Below are positions 21,266-32,323 of a stretch of DNA of 64,000 bases, piece by piece. The notes beneath the pieces were generated by a model that was given only the letters and a program-made list of their open reading frames with translations, was not told where the DNA came from and ran no database searches. This stretch comes from Astrothelium macrocarpum (Eukaryota > Ascomycota > Dothideomycetes > Trypetheliales > Trypetheliaceae), in the NCBI GenBank assembly GCA_021030915.1, contig JAGEMR010000060.1, positions 1-64,000 of the forward strand, written 5' to 3'. A program made the translations under genes and the position numbers. Numbering within the stretch: position 1 is the stretch's first letter; each line of letters starts with the position of its first letter.

Positions 21266-23295
21266 CGGATAGCCAGCCATGTGGAGGCTGGGATCTGCTG
21301 CGAGCTTCTAGAAAGGGTGGTCAAACTTGATTTTCATAGGATAGCACGATAGAAGTACATTTAGAAGCCACCAAATCTGACACATTAGCTGATAAGCATC
21401 TCGTCCTTTGAGTAAATGCTATAAGATGGAGTTGTTTGCGAGCGGTTTCTTTGAGAAAGAGAAAGATTAAAACCGAACAAGGGCCACCGAATTTGTTGTG
21501 AGGTCAATGTTTGCCTGCTTATAGGCACGCTAGTGCAAGTCATGAGCGTAGCTCGCTTTCCCTGAGACCGAACCTGCGATCGGAGTTAGGGGTTTGATCA
21601 GCCCGTGTTCAATCCTCGCCCAAGTTAGGAGCCGCTGGTTCTCGCGCGTAATTTCCGGCGGATCGTCTGCCCCTAATTTACACGGGTTACCGGTGTGGCT
21701 AGGTTATCAGACTACCAAATCTTAACCTGCGAAGAAACCGGTCCTGATGCAATGCAGCACCACTCGAAACAATTCAAGTTATCATCATGAATATCGAAAG
21801 GAGATTTTATGGTCCCCAAAGGGGAGTTTTTCGCTCGTATCCAGGGTGACCATCTGAAAGTTTTACTTTTAAAGACTTACCCAATAAGGCCCTTGAGTAC
21901 ACGAGTCACTGCAGCTGCGCCCATTCCGTGGCTTCAAGCGGTGACGCGATCCTACAGACTGGGATCCAATTCCGTGCTGTTAATGCCTTGAGTAGATGAA
22001 ATTGTTGGTTTACTCTGCAACGGCTGACGAGATGGGCACAACGTGTGAAAGTGTTTGGCCCACGCTGCTGTCTCTTTCCACATCTTGGTGGCGGCTTGGG
22101 TACAATGAGCGCTGGCTCGTATCCAGCCCACTGAGCATGCTCGGGATGAAAAAAATTTTCTAAGAATTGCCTTGCTGACTGTCCTTCCCGTGTATGATCA
22201 ACACAATTGCGGAGTTCCGTGAAATGCGGTAAAATCCTAAGATCTACATAGCATAAGAATTGAATCCATTGTCCGTCACGTGGGTGCGAAGGTGCGTTAA
22301 GAAAGCATCCGCCCATTCTAGAAAGCGTAGAGTGACCAGCGCTGATGTATTCAAATTCCTTGTCCTTTCACGTGATCTTGTCTCATCAAAACCCCAATCA
22401 ATTGACAAGATTTTCGACTAATATCTACTTCAGACACGATGAGTTAGTTGAAGATTTGAACTAATTATCACAGCAGGAATATTTTACGACTCAAGGTATA
22501 GCATGACACTAGGCTCTTAGCGTGGGTGGATACATGTACGTACTTGCTGAACGCACCTCCGTACAGATTTCCTACTGCTTACGATCAGGTTTCAAGAGAA
22601 TAGATAAGGACTGTGCGTATGCAATGTAGGTAGATCTACAGAAACGAGATAGCTATACCAATCATAGCTGCTGCATGTGAAAATGCTTCATGCATAGGGA
22701 AAAAAAAAAAAACCGGCCCCGCCCCGGTCGTTCGTGCCAGAATGTTTGTTGTGAATATAAAAACGAAGGTCGGGGAGAATTGAGCACTGTAGCTGCGTAT
22801 TCCAGATAGAGGAGCTATGTTAAAGCTAAAGATGATAAGACCAATCAAGTTTGTAACTTGTAGCAGCTGAAAGAGTACAGCCGGTGTTTGATCGATCACA
22901 GGCCGCGTACTAGACGTCATCCTGTTACAATAGTGAGGAGGACCCTGGTTCATAGGATCGTTTGGCTGAGAAAATGCAAAGCTACAGCTCGGCACATGCC
23001 AAGCGGGGCCAGATGCCAGCCGCAGCGCCATATCTCGAACGATTGCCTGACCGCCTACCCTGTCTCCATGAATTCTTTCACCCATAATACCAGTAAACAG
23101 TGCGGTCGAGACGCACTTTGCGAAGCAAGAAACCAAGCCAATACCTCTATTTCTCAAGATATTATGGTCGAAGATCTCGGAAATCTACATCTTGAAGAGA
23201 GACATTGGAGGAACATTGGAGAAATTCGTGACTAGCACGTGGTTTTGAAGAGCCCTGCTCGCGTACGACAGGCATAACGCCGCTACTATTATACC
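21266..23295. other. About 2 kb without a convincing gene
   Basis: The longest frame (23157-22636, minus, 173 codons) has no recognisable domain and contains a homopolymer-encoded run of phenylalanines. A 13-base poly-A is followed by a C/G-rich stretch at about 22700-22731. The end of this stretch should hold the promoter of the regulator at 23296. Confidence 0.5.
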
Positions 23296-24603
23296 ATGAA
23301 TACAACCTCGACGATAGCCCACAATGAAGCCTATAAGCTGAAGGATACATGCGATATGTGTAAGTCAACGGTTTTACACTTTCTACTCTTTGGCGTCAGT
23401 TACAAAGAACTGTGCTCATATAATCATTGTGTAGGTTCGGCTTCCAAAGTCCGCTGTGATAAGAGAAAACCGTTTTGTAGTCGTTGCCAAAGACTCGGAT
23501 ATCCATGTTTTTACAGCCCAGCAAGACGAGTTCGGAAAGGGAAGTGTTCGTCAGAAGGGGTGGTGAACACCGATCTGGGGGAGAAGGCAGGTGCACGCCG
23601 AAACGTTCAGACAACTTCTGCCGGAAACCAGAGCCACGAGTCTCACCTTGCTTCTGCAAAGGAATTCGAAGACAATGGGACCTTCAATTACCGAAACCTG
23701 TTAGCGTTTCCCGTTAGTGATCCGAATGGATTTCGTAGCGGCGTTCTTTTTGCCGACGATCAAGTGAGCACGATGCAGGAAGACGACTTCTCTTTCGACG
23801 ATCTTGAAAGGTCCGGAAGCGTGGATAGTGGAAGCGCGGACAGTAGAAGCGCCCATCCTTCTAACGCCGCGCTCTCCGTTACCGCTTCACGCGTGACACC
23901 CATGTTGTACAAACACGGAACCAACGACCCATGCATGGACTTGGTGTTTCCAGAATACAACCTGGACAGATCTTCAATACTCAATGACGATTTCGATTGT
24001 GCAACCGTGGCCCTAGACATTTTACAACGCCTAAATACTTCTACCACCAGCCGCATGACTCCACTCTCAAGCTTGGATTCCATAGAAATAGCCTCCTCGT
24101 TATCATTCCCAGCTTCCAACGATACAGATGGCCAGTTCGAGACCGTGGCTCTAGCCATCAAGCGAGCATCCACTATCCTCATCTGCCCTTGCTCGAGGCG
24201 GGCCGATATTGGCTTACTTGTTGCAACGATCTGTATCGCCCTGCTAGACGCACTTGAAACCATGCTACATGCAGCAGCTCCGATGCAAACGGGTCAATCA
24301 TCAAGGTCGAAACGACCCACTCTCAAGCGTTCGTCCATGAGCACTATCATGCATGATCTGACCACCGCCCTCGAAATTGGTACTAGGGATCTCGGAGGCG
24401 ATAGCGACGTTACAGCTACGACAATGCATACCCTTGAGCAGCTACCACAGGTAGCTAATCTTGTGACACAATTCATGAAGCGTTATGAGCAGGAAATGCA
24501 GAGAGATGGTAGTGATCTAATGAGAGCGTTAGGTGCTTCGGTCATGTGTCGATTACGAAATATGATAGATAAGGTGACTAATCGGGTGGCACAAATTAGC
24601 TGA
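23296..24603 (+). CDS. AflR-type Zn2Cys6 transcription factor
   Basis: Two exons, 23296-23359 and 23435-24603, with a 75-bp intron (GTAAGT...TGTAG) splitting a Cys codon. The intron has no in-frame stop, so an unspliced reading is also open. The 410-residue product has a complete Zn2Cys6 cluster at Cys19, 22, 29, 36, 39 and 46 (CDMCSASKVRCDKRKPFC, then SRCQRLGYPC), followed by a basic tail (ARRVRKGKC). A C-terminal AflR-type domain includes CPCSRRADIGLLVATICIAL and a final long helix. AflR-type proteins are nuclear pathway-specific activators of fungal secondary-metabolite clusters. It is the middle of three such genes; its targets are not visible from the sequence. Confidence 0.88.
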   Translation: MNTTSTIAHNEAYKLKDTCDMCKSTVLHFLLFGVSYKELCSYNHCVGSASKVRCDKRKPFCSRCQRLGYPCFYSPARRVRKGKCSSEGVVNTDLGEKAGARRNVQTTSAGNQSHESHLASAKEFEDNGTFNYRNLLAFPVSDPNGFRSGVLFADDQVSTMQEDDFSFDDLERSGSVDSGSADSRSAHPSNAALSVTASRVTPMLYKHGTNDPCMDLVFPEYNLDRSSILNDDFDCATVALDILQRLNTSTTSRMTPLSSLDSIEIASSLSFPASNDTDGQFETVALAIKRASTILICPCSRRADIGLLVATICIALLDALETMLHAAAPMQTGQSSRSKRPTLKRSSMSTIMHDLTTALEIGTRDLGGDSDVTATTMHTLEQLPQVANLVTQFMKRYEQEMQRDGSDLMRALGASVMCRLRNMIDKVTNRVAQIS

Positions 24604-25240
24604 TTTTGAGGCGTGAGATGGGAACGACATCATGCCTTCCATTAGACGGAAACTACAATTGGGAGCTGTGGTTTTGAACAGTATGCATAGCCTGCCGCTA
24701 CACAATCTCACAGACAAATCATAGACAAAACGAAATTATAGATTATAGATTGGATCGATATGTTGCCCAAAGTAGAACAAACAGTAGCTTATTAATTCTG
24801 AAGAGTCATTCGGTGCTGAGATAAGAAATGTGCTGAACCACAAAGACTAATATGGCTATACACGTGAACCTTAAAGAAGCTCCAAGCCCGTGTATCGATC
24901 GAAGTTACGGAGGATTGGGAAATCGGTCTTGGTCGAGGATCTCTCTGAGGGGTGTTTCATCCATCTGTCATTTGCATTTTTATAAAATTTTGTATTGTAG
25001 CTCAGGTGGAACTTGAATAACGAATACGTGATAGCCGTTACTGCAATGGGACGTGATGACGTCAAGCAAACGTGGTTCTAGCGTGATCTGGCGCGCGGTC
25101 TTTTCAGCTTCGCGACAGCACCACAGCACGCTCAACGGCTGAGGTCTTCTCTTCCCTTTTTTACTAATGGCAACTTATGCTTTGACGGAACGCCGAGCTC
25201 ATGTTGTCGCGGGTACCTTAACTTTATCTCCTGCGGAAGT
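24604..25240. other. Intergenic region between two AflR-type genes
   Basis: No convincing frame. It presumably holds the promoter of the regulator at 25241. Confidence 0.6.
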
Positions 25241-27075
25241 ATGGTGAAGCCTACTGGCACCAGCAGCATCCGAGCCAGCTGTATGTGTCCGGAGACAAAG
25301 CCTGTGTGGAATTTCCTACGTGCTGACCGCTTACTCATCAGGCGACATGTGCAGCTTTGCCAAAGTCAAATGTAATAGAGAGAGGTATGAAGTATTGCTA
25401 TGCATGCTGGATCCCTTGCTCCGGAGCAGTCTTTCTGCAAACCCTTGATTGTTCACCAAATCTTAATTTTGAATTGACGAATCAATACTTATCAACTTCA
25501 CCAATAGGCCAGTCTGCTCCCGGTGTAGCGCCAAATCCCTGCCTTGCCATTACGCCGTAGGTACCGGTATCGTGAACCAGTCTTAACGTCCGGCTTTGAC
25601 ACAAGACCTCACATAGGTCTCCCGTCGTAGAGGTCGAACCCAGCAGTCGAGAAGCTCTTCAGCTACCATCATGCCTGGCGTCTCTGCACCATCGCCCTCA
25701 TCTGAGACCTCGGCTTCACATCCCGGACTTTATGGAACAATGACTTACGAATCAAGTAAGTAACAGTCTCATGTGTTGATCAAGTCTTGCCATTGATGTC
25801 TGCATCATGGAATGCTTTATTTTGAAACGGCTGACAACTAAATTGATAGCTTCAATGTCCAATTATAGTCCTGGGAATGAAGCTCAGCCAATCTCCAACC
25901 CTGGCACGGATCAAATAGGCCCTGAAATGTCGAACGGTATCGGAGACTTTCCGTTTTTTGTAGACCCATCTGCCATTGACTGGGATGACTTTATGAGGTA
26001 CGTGAGCCTTGGGTTAACAAATCTTGGGCATTGCTCAACCCCAAGTCGTACCCTCTACTGTAATGCTTGCCATGAGAACTTCCAGTCCGGAATCGCTAGT
26101 TACGAAAACTCTGAGGGGGACAGGCTAATTTCTAGACTGCAGTGATATCAACGTCTTAAATGGTGCACCTAGCCAGACCTGGCCAACGACCAACGGAGCT
26201 TCAGATGCGATAGCTACAGCGAAGGGGACTTCGACCACGCCCGCTGCCGAAAATCGGATTCCACCACCTTCAGATCCACCGCCCAATCAGGGCACTAATA
26301 GCACCAACGATGCCGCCCAAATTAATGAGAGTAATAGCACCAATAGCCCTATGGACACTTTCAATAATCACAGTACAAATGAAACCGATTGTTTACGTAC
26401 AGTCATCGACATCGTCGCGTCTTTGCACGTGCCCAAGCCCACATGTGGCTCACATCAACCCTCTGGCATGGCACAAATACCAAGCGTGGACGTTGTACTG
26501 GCACGCAATAAGCAGGCAAGTGAAGCATTGATTATTCACTTTGTAATACTACTGAAGCAAAGCAGTCTTCGGACTAACACATAGTGTCTAAGGTTGTTCA
26601 CACTCTCGAACGCATGATGTATTGCAGTTGCAGCCTTGATCGACAATTGGGTCCATTAATCGGGATTGCTATCTCCAAGCTCCTCAACTGGTACGCGGCA
26701 GCCGCAAAAACCGATACCTCCCAGTCTGGCTCCTCGCCCGCTGCGGCTTTCCAACCTGGATCAAATGAACACACTTCTGGCCTGCCTATCACGCTTGGCT
26801 CCTATCAAATGGAAGGAATGGACATATCAACAGTGCGTATTTTGCTAGTTATACGCGAGGCTGAGGCCAGGATTCGACCATTGCTGGACCTATTTGAGCG
26901 ACGCTTTTGTGTTGCTGATGGACCGGAGAAGACGATGTCGAAGTATTCCATACCCATTACTCGCTACACGGAGGGCCTACTTCGAGAAAAATTAAAACAT
27001 CTAACAACTCAGGAGATCAGTTCGTCAAGCTCTTCTACATCAAAGCCGAAAAGACCTACTATGGCCTCCTCGTAG
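25241..27075 (+). CDS. AflR-type Zn2Cys6 transcription factor, seven exons
   Basis: Exons are 25241-25280, 25342-25384, 25508-25556, 25617-25755, 25850-25997, 26143-26519 and 26585-27075. All junctions are GT-AG and in phase, giving 428 residues, close to AflR length. The zinc cluster is Cys14, 17, 24, 31, 34 and 41. It appears only after splicing: the first Cys codon spans intron 1, exon 2 supplies DMCSFAKVKCNRER, and exon 3 supplies PVCSRCSAKSLPCHYA. Exon 4 continues with the AflR-like basic tail VSRRRGRTQQSR. The C-terminal half carries the AflR-type domain (RQLGPLIGIAISKLLNWY, then LPITLGSYQM). It ends 520 bp from the convergent O-methyltransferase/AflS-like gene; AflR-AflS pairs are a recurring arrangement in such clusters. 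Ordinary single-frame gene calling would miss its DNA-binding domain. Confidence 0.85.
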
Positions 27076-27595
27076 GTTAGGATGCCAAAAGTTCAAGCTA
27101 TTAAAAGTGCTGCGAAACCGAAAGATGAAAACAATCCTACCTTATCGCTATGAGGCTGACGTGTCTGGTACGCAGAGACACGATCACAAGGTATGCTATC
27201 GGGAACAACGGGAAGACCGAGATACCACAGGCGCGTTCTAACACGAAGGTACGAGCAGCATTGTATCGGCGGTCAACAAAAGAGAAATTCTACCCAACCG
27301 CAGTAGTTTCACGACTTAGCCGTATCTTACTTCAGTACAGAATCGGGGATTTGAGGTGAAATGCGACGGAGACGACATTTCTTAGCAGCAGCAGCTTTGC
27401 AGGATGTTGCGTTTGCGCAAGATCTTTCTACAATTGGCGACAGCCTATATAGGTAAACCCGCGGAACAAACACAATAAACTTTGTTGAATGCCAGAGCAT
27501 GCATTGCTACGCCTATTGATTCAGACGGTGTTCCAAACACCGAGGGATCTACGAACATCAAATCATCACATGCCTAATGCGAGTCTCTTTCAAAG
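27076..27595. other. Convergent intergenic region
   Basis: About 520 bp between two 3' ends, probably carrying both terminator/polyadenylation regions. No gene seen. Confidence 0.6.
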
Positions 27596-29153
27596 CTAAG
27601 AACCATTCAAAACACTCTGTGTGTTTCCGTTGACCAAGCCACTCTTACCGTTCACGTGGACGCTGTTCGTAACGCTTGCATTCCCATTGGTGGTGGAAGC
27701 CTCACCAAACCTCTCGTACGCAACCTCAATAATCGACATGACGCTTCCCGCAGGCCTGATGACATTCTTCAAGACCAGCGAACCATCTTCATCGTTGGTC
27801 TGCCTGAACAATTCCTCAAACTCTGCAAGATCTCGCTCTGTACTGTTGAACGACTGAATCATGGCCAAGTCTCTGACACGCAGAATTGCCTCTTCGACGC
27901 TGCTGATTGAGCCCGGAGGTGGAAGCACCGTGTCCATGATCAGAACTCGTGCTGATGGCTTCGCTTTTAGTGGTTTGAGCTGGTTGCGAAGGATTGCGAT
28001 GCACTCGGCGTCCTTCCAATCATGCATGATCATGCGGAAAAGATAGACGTCACCGTCCTGGACAGGCTGAGGGGTAAAGAAATCGTAGGCGCGAGTTAAA
28101 ATGCGCGCCCTGGTGGAGTCGGACTGGGAGGAAAGTATCTTTGTTGCGTTGGCGATCGTGTCAGGAAGATCCTCGGTGACAAGAGTGAGGTCTGGGAAAG
28201 CGTTCGCCAGTGCAACCGTGCTGCTACATGTCGAGCCTCCAACCTTGATTACAATGTGTCAGTAGGCGCAGAACTGCAAACAGTATTGAGGACGCTATGG
28301 GATACCACTTACATCAACAACAATTCCTGAGCCAAGCCTAGCCCAGTCAAACCCATTCAGGAGATGCTCTAGACTCGTGCTGTGACTGGACTGCACACTC
28401 GCCATATAGCGAGCGAAACGGTCAGAGAGCTCCTTAGATTGTGCCCAGTACTCAAACGGCCATTTGTCAGTCTGCATTCCAACACAGAAAGCAACATGGT
28501 TCTGTTCGTCATCCGTGCCCCATCTTCGAGTTGCTTCCGCAAAGCCAGCGGCAACGGGCATAGAGACAGTTGTCAAGAAGTCGGCCCACTCGAGCTGCTT
28601 CCAGTCTTTAACGAAGAGCGCAGAAACTGCGTTATGGGCAACATGGTTCGGGACGGGTTCACAAAGAAGATTGCTCGTCATGGCCATGCGAGCGACACTT
28701 TTCAGCTGGAACTTTGGCACCTTGGCGTCCTCCGCGAGCTTGTCGTAAGAGATTGGCTCATTGCGCGGGATAAGCTTGAAGATGTCGAATTCTACAAGCC
28801 AGCGCAAACAAGACAGGTGTTGATACTGTAAGTGCGGTAAGAAGAGTATGTCGTGACAAAAGCGATTCCTCTGGACTCACATGGATAGCCTGATTCTGAA
28901 GATATTCTGCGGGTTCAATGGCAAGCTTTTGGATGTCGGCAGCAGATGAGACTAATTTCTGCCTAGCATTCTGAATATCCAAAGGAGCGCTGTAGGGGAT
29001 TGTCACAGTGGGTGCTTGAGGTCCGAAAGAGGGTTGTGGCAGGCCTTGCTCAGCGCAGTAGGCTGTAAGAATGTCTGCTGCTGCGCTGACATCCTTTGCA
29101 TACTGCTGAAGTGGTGATAGTTGTGAAAATTCTGTCTGAGTAGAGTGGTCCAT
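27596..29153 (-). CDS. O-methyltransferase family protein (AflP/AflS-like)
   Basis: Three exons, 29153-28881, 28825-28313 and 28243-27596, joined in phase 0 give 477 residues. An N-terminal dimerisation/winged-helix region (about 90-200, with LRWLVEFDIFKLIPRNEPIS) precedes a class I SAM-binding fold of the plant-O-MT type (PF00891). The SAM loop spans the second intron: VVD-VGGSTCSS (residues 260-270), with Cys where these enzymes usually have a third glycine. His336 in the MHDWKD motif matches the catalytic base of O-methyltransferases. A low-complexity Asn/Gly/Ser tail follows. It could methylate a phenolic intermediate. Alternatively it could act as an AflS(AflJ)-type co-activator, since AflS proteins derive from this family and sit beside AflR genes, as here. 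It shares its promoter region with the divergent dehydrogenase gene. Confidence 0.82.
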
Positions 29154-29735
29154 TTCGACGAGAGCAATAAGAGCGCGCGCGTGCGATTAGGGAGGTGAAT
29201 GCGGATGTGCTCCTCTTCTCCCTTGATTTTGCTCTCAACTCTGAATGAAGACTATAAACCGGTCCCATTTGGATACCCGTCTGTTGGTACACAAATCAAT
29301 GTCTTACAATTAATTTTTGGGTTAATGGACCGTGGATCGTATGTGGCCGTTGGGTTGCGTGTAGATTCCTAAAATCAGCCTCAGATTTAATCCGTTCGGA
29401 GAGCGGCTCGGTGCTCCGATATGCATATCGGTGCCGAGCTGCGCCTCTTATTGGTGACAATCCATCTTCGAAGGAACGCCCCCATGAACACTCACAATCG
29501 GTGTAAATGATTCTCGAGCTCTTCTCGCGATGTTATCCAGATGATGATCACGGTTTCAGGCATGGAACGTGCTCGTCGAAGAGGCCTAGGAAGCTGCAAA
29601 TCCCGTGGAGCCAGCAGTGCCTTGCGACTGAAACTTTAGATCGCATAAAAATATCGGGCTCAAGATTTACAAGGTGGCACCGTTCTCGACTTGCACTCAC
29701 TGTACAAGCTTAATCGCTGTCGCGACTCGCCCAAG
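29154..29735. promoter_or_regulatory. Divergent promoter of the methyltransferase and dehydrogenase genes
   Basis: About 580 bp between two divergent starts. It contains the CGGCTCGG octamer inside a larger near-palindrome (29404-29439) and an adjacent CCGTTCGG at 29392-29399. Shared regulation of both genes is likely (inference). Confidence 0.6.
29404..29439. promoter_or_regulatory. Near-palindromic CGGCTCGG / CCGATATGCATATCGG site
   Basis: The arms CGGCTCGG (29404-29411) and the mirrored GTGCCGAGC (29431-29439) flank a perfect 16-bp palindrome CCGATATGCATATCGG. Everted or inverted CGG half-sites are what Zn2Cys6 dimers bind. The same octamer occurs in three other promoter regions of this cluster. 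Confidence 0.6.
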
Positions 29736-30803
29736 ATGCAGTCCCCTTTGTTTAATGAAAGCCTCTTTGATGTATCGGATTGTGTTGCTGTTGTCACTGG
29801 TGGCGGCACAGGCCTTGGACTCATGATGACCAAAGCTTTGGCTGCTAACGGAGCAAAGGTCTACATTCTCGGTCGAAGAATGGAACCTCTGGAGAAAGCA
29901 GCTGAGGAATGTGTGAGTTTGACATCCGTCTCTCATACATAGCACCACGTGACCCTTTCATACGGGCAAAGAAATGTTAATAATATTGAATAGGAGGGTA
30001 TAGTCATCCCAATCCAGTGCAGTATCAGTTCCCACGAAGATCTCCAGCGAGCAGTCGATATCATAAATGAGGCTGATGGCCATATTAACTTGCTGGTCAA
30101 CAACGCGGGAATCTCAACGCCAAATTTAGAACCACACCCACGGCGGCCCACGCCCGATTGGGACATCTCCAGGGTGCGCGACTTCTGGTTCAAGAAGCAG
30201 TTCACCGACTATGCCGCTGTCTTCGAAACGAACACGACGGCGTGTTTGATGGTCTCGTTTGCCTTTCTTGAGCTACTCGACAAGGGAAACAAGAAGCGAG
30301 AAGCCAAGGAGAAAGAAGCCCAAACAAACGGCGCTCGGAGAGGACCATCAATGTATATTCGTTCTCAGGTCATCGCGGTGAGCTCCATGGGAGGCTTTGG
30401 TCGGGATAATTCGGCCTTCATCTACGGAGCGAGCAAGGCAGGCACAACACAGATGATGAAGAACTTGTCAACTTACCTGATCCCTTGGAGGATAAGAGTC
30501 AATGTCATTGCGCCAGGCTGTGAGTTGCCAGTGTTGTATCTGGGGAACCGAGAATGTCGGGAGATGTTTCGTACAGATGGCTAACCAGAATCAACAGACT
30601 TCAACACTGACATGATGGGAAACCTCTCCAAGGCCACCGGTGGCAAACTTCCAATGTCGCTCGCTCCAGAGGAGAGATTTGGAGAGGCCAGGGAAATCGC
30701 TGGAACTGTTATGTACCTTGCATCGGGCGCGGGCGCATATTGCAATGGCTCGGTGTTGCTTGCAGATGGTGGATATCTTGCGAACCATCCTGCGACGTAC
30801 TAG
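29736..30803 (+). CDS. Short-chain dehydrogenase/reductase
   Basis: Three exons, 29736-29912, 29994-30519 and 30598-30803, give 302 residues. It is a classical SDR: dinucleotide motif TGGGTGLG (residues 21-28), NNAG (95-98), a Ser-containing strand (VSSMGG), catalytic Tyr203-x3-Lys207 (YGASK), then NVIAPGYFNTDM and the C-terminal VLLADGGY. An insertion of about 20 charged residues before the catalytic strand (KKREAKEKEAQTNGARR) is longer than usual. The ARNGR-type specificity region reads GRRMEP, which favours NADP(H) (inference). It would oxidise or reduce a hydroxyl/keto group on the cluster's intermediate in the cytosol. Confidence 0.9.
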
Positions 30804-31252
30804 ATTGATCAAAAGGAATTTCCCGGTTGCGATATAACTGCGTCGGCTTCTCCGTCGCTATACAGTAGAGCACACCTGGTTTAAACAATTTTCAATGAGC
30901 TCCAAACATTTCGGTGTCAGCTTGAGATTGTATGACTCCTAGAATTAGATTCGTGCCAATACTCATCCAAGGTTTTGCACTTTTGTCTACTATCGCCAGG
31001 TTCTATATGACGAGTATGCTTCTAGTTGTGAGGCAAAGGTGGAGATTTTCGGCTTGTTATGCCAGAAAACGCGTACCCCTTACTAACCTAATTAAGTAGT
31101 GGTACGCCCTACAATATTCAGTGAGGCTCCGATCATATCATCTTCCATTTCTAATTCTCATCTATTTCAGGTCCATCTTACACCAGTAACTCGGACTTTT
31201 CGGTATTCCATCAAATCAGGGAATCGATTCGTTCTGTTATTGGTCTTGATGT
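30804..31252. other. Convergent intergenic region
   Basis: About 450 bp with no gene or clear signal. Confidence 0.6.
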
Positions 31253-31786
31253 TTATAGACTGACATGCCTTTGGTTCTTATCGGAATTTGTTCCCCGTTT
31301 CATTACGTCATCGGCCGTCAGCCTGTGCTTTGCCGTGCCTGTTTCCTCCTTTCCAGGCACTCCTTGAACTCTCATGGTCCGCCACATCCAGATAGATACC
31401 CCGATCGAAAAAATCAGCAGCACTGCTAGCTCTGTAGCTACGATTGCTGTTCTCCACTTGACGTTCTTCCCTGCATACCACAGGACTAATCCGATCAAGA
31501 ACTCCACAATCGACAAATCAAGGAGGATTAATGGGCTCCATGCAGGCATCGGGTCCTTTCGCATTGGAACTTCATAGCCTTCGAAACGAAATAAAAGCAT
31601 CGTTGCGAGCATCACCGATGTAACAGCTGTCATTGCGGAGCTGCTTAAAAGCCCCTCGGCTGCATGGGCTAGAGGAGTAGGAGTAGGATGGAACTCGTTA
31701 AAAGCCAAAACCCCCAAAGACAAAGCGGGAATGAGGGCGGAGATGATGTTGAGATTTTTATAAATCCGCAAAAGGCGTTGAAACAA
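31253..31786 (-). CDS. Small four-helix membrane protein, 5' end unresolved
   Basis: A 177-codon frame with four hydrophobic segments (ISALIPALSLGVLAF, MTAVTSVMLATMLLF, PLILLDLSIVEFLIGLVLWY and IVATELAVLLIFSIGVSIWM) and a charged, polar C-terminal tail. I do not recognise the family. No in-frame ATG lies between the upstream stop (about 31820) and the first helix, so the N-terminus must come from an upstream exon I could not place, or the gene is broken. An ATG frame at 31803 overlaps it in another phase and encodes a partly similar hydrophobic start, which would fit a frameshift. It lies between the dehydrogenase and the MFS transporter of the cluster core. Confidence 0.5.
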   Translation of the reverse strand: MFQRLLRIYKNLNIISALIPALSLGVLAFNEFHPTPTPLAHAAEGLLSSSAMTAVTSVMLATMLLFRFEGYEVPMRKDPMPAWSPLILLDLSIVEFLIGLVLWYAGKNVKWRTAIVATELAVLLIFSIGVSIWMWRTMRVQGVPGKEETGTAKHRLTADDVMKRGTNSDKNQRHVSL

Positions 31787-32323
31787 GCCCAGCGCGTGAG
31801 CATCCAGCTTGTTGGTAACTGGCTGAGATCAGCACCGACAACATATAGGGGCTTGTCTACTCTGTGCTATCCTACCCATTCTAAGGTCAGTATTGCAGCT
31901 GATTAAGGCAGTGGGGTGTCTCCACGTTAACATGAGGTGAGATTTTCTTGTGCAACAAGTGCTAAATTACCGTTCAACCGTTCAAACTTCAAACGTCGCA
32001 TACGATGGTGCCAGCCTCGACAGGGATTCTACGTGGATCCGAAGTTGCAAAAACTTACCACGCCTGCAAAAAACGTGATTGATTTTCTCCGAGTTGCTGC
32101 GTGGCGAAACTTCGACTGAATGGATAATTGCAATGAATCGAGATTTAATGTACCCAATATTGAATCACAAAATTTCCAGGATCGTATCAGACTGTGACTC
32201 CAGCATTATTACCAAGTAAGTGTTCGAAAATAAGAAGCTAACGTTGAAAAAAACAGTGTAGCTTGATATTGTTAAATATTGCGATCGAAGGCTGGACTCC
32301 GTTAACATTGAATAACAATTGTT
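31787..32323. other. Intergenic region
   Basis: About 540 bp. It may include an unrecognised first exon of the small membrane protein and the 3' region of the MFS gene. Otherwise nothing seen. Confidence 0.5.

Noticed and set aside
22636..23157. 173-codon minus-strand frame
   Set aside because: No domain or codon texture of a gene; it includes Phe codons read from a poly-A run on the other strand.
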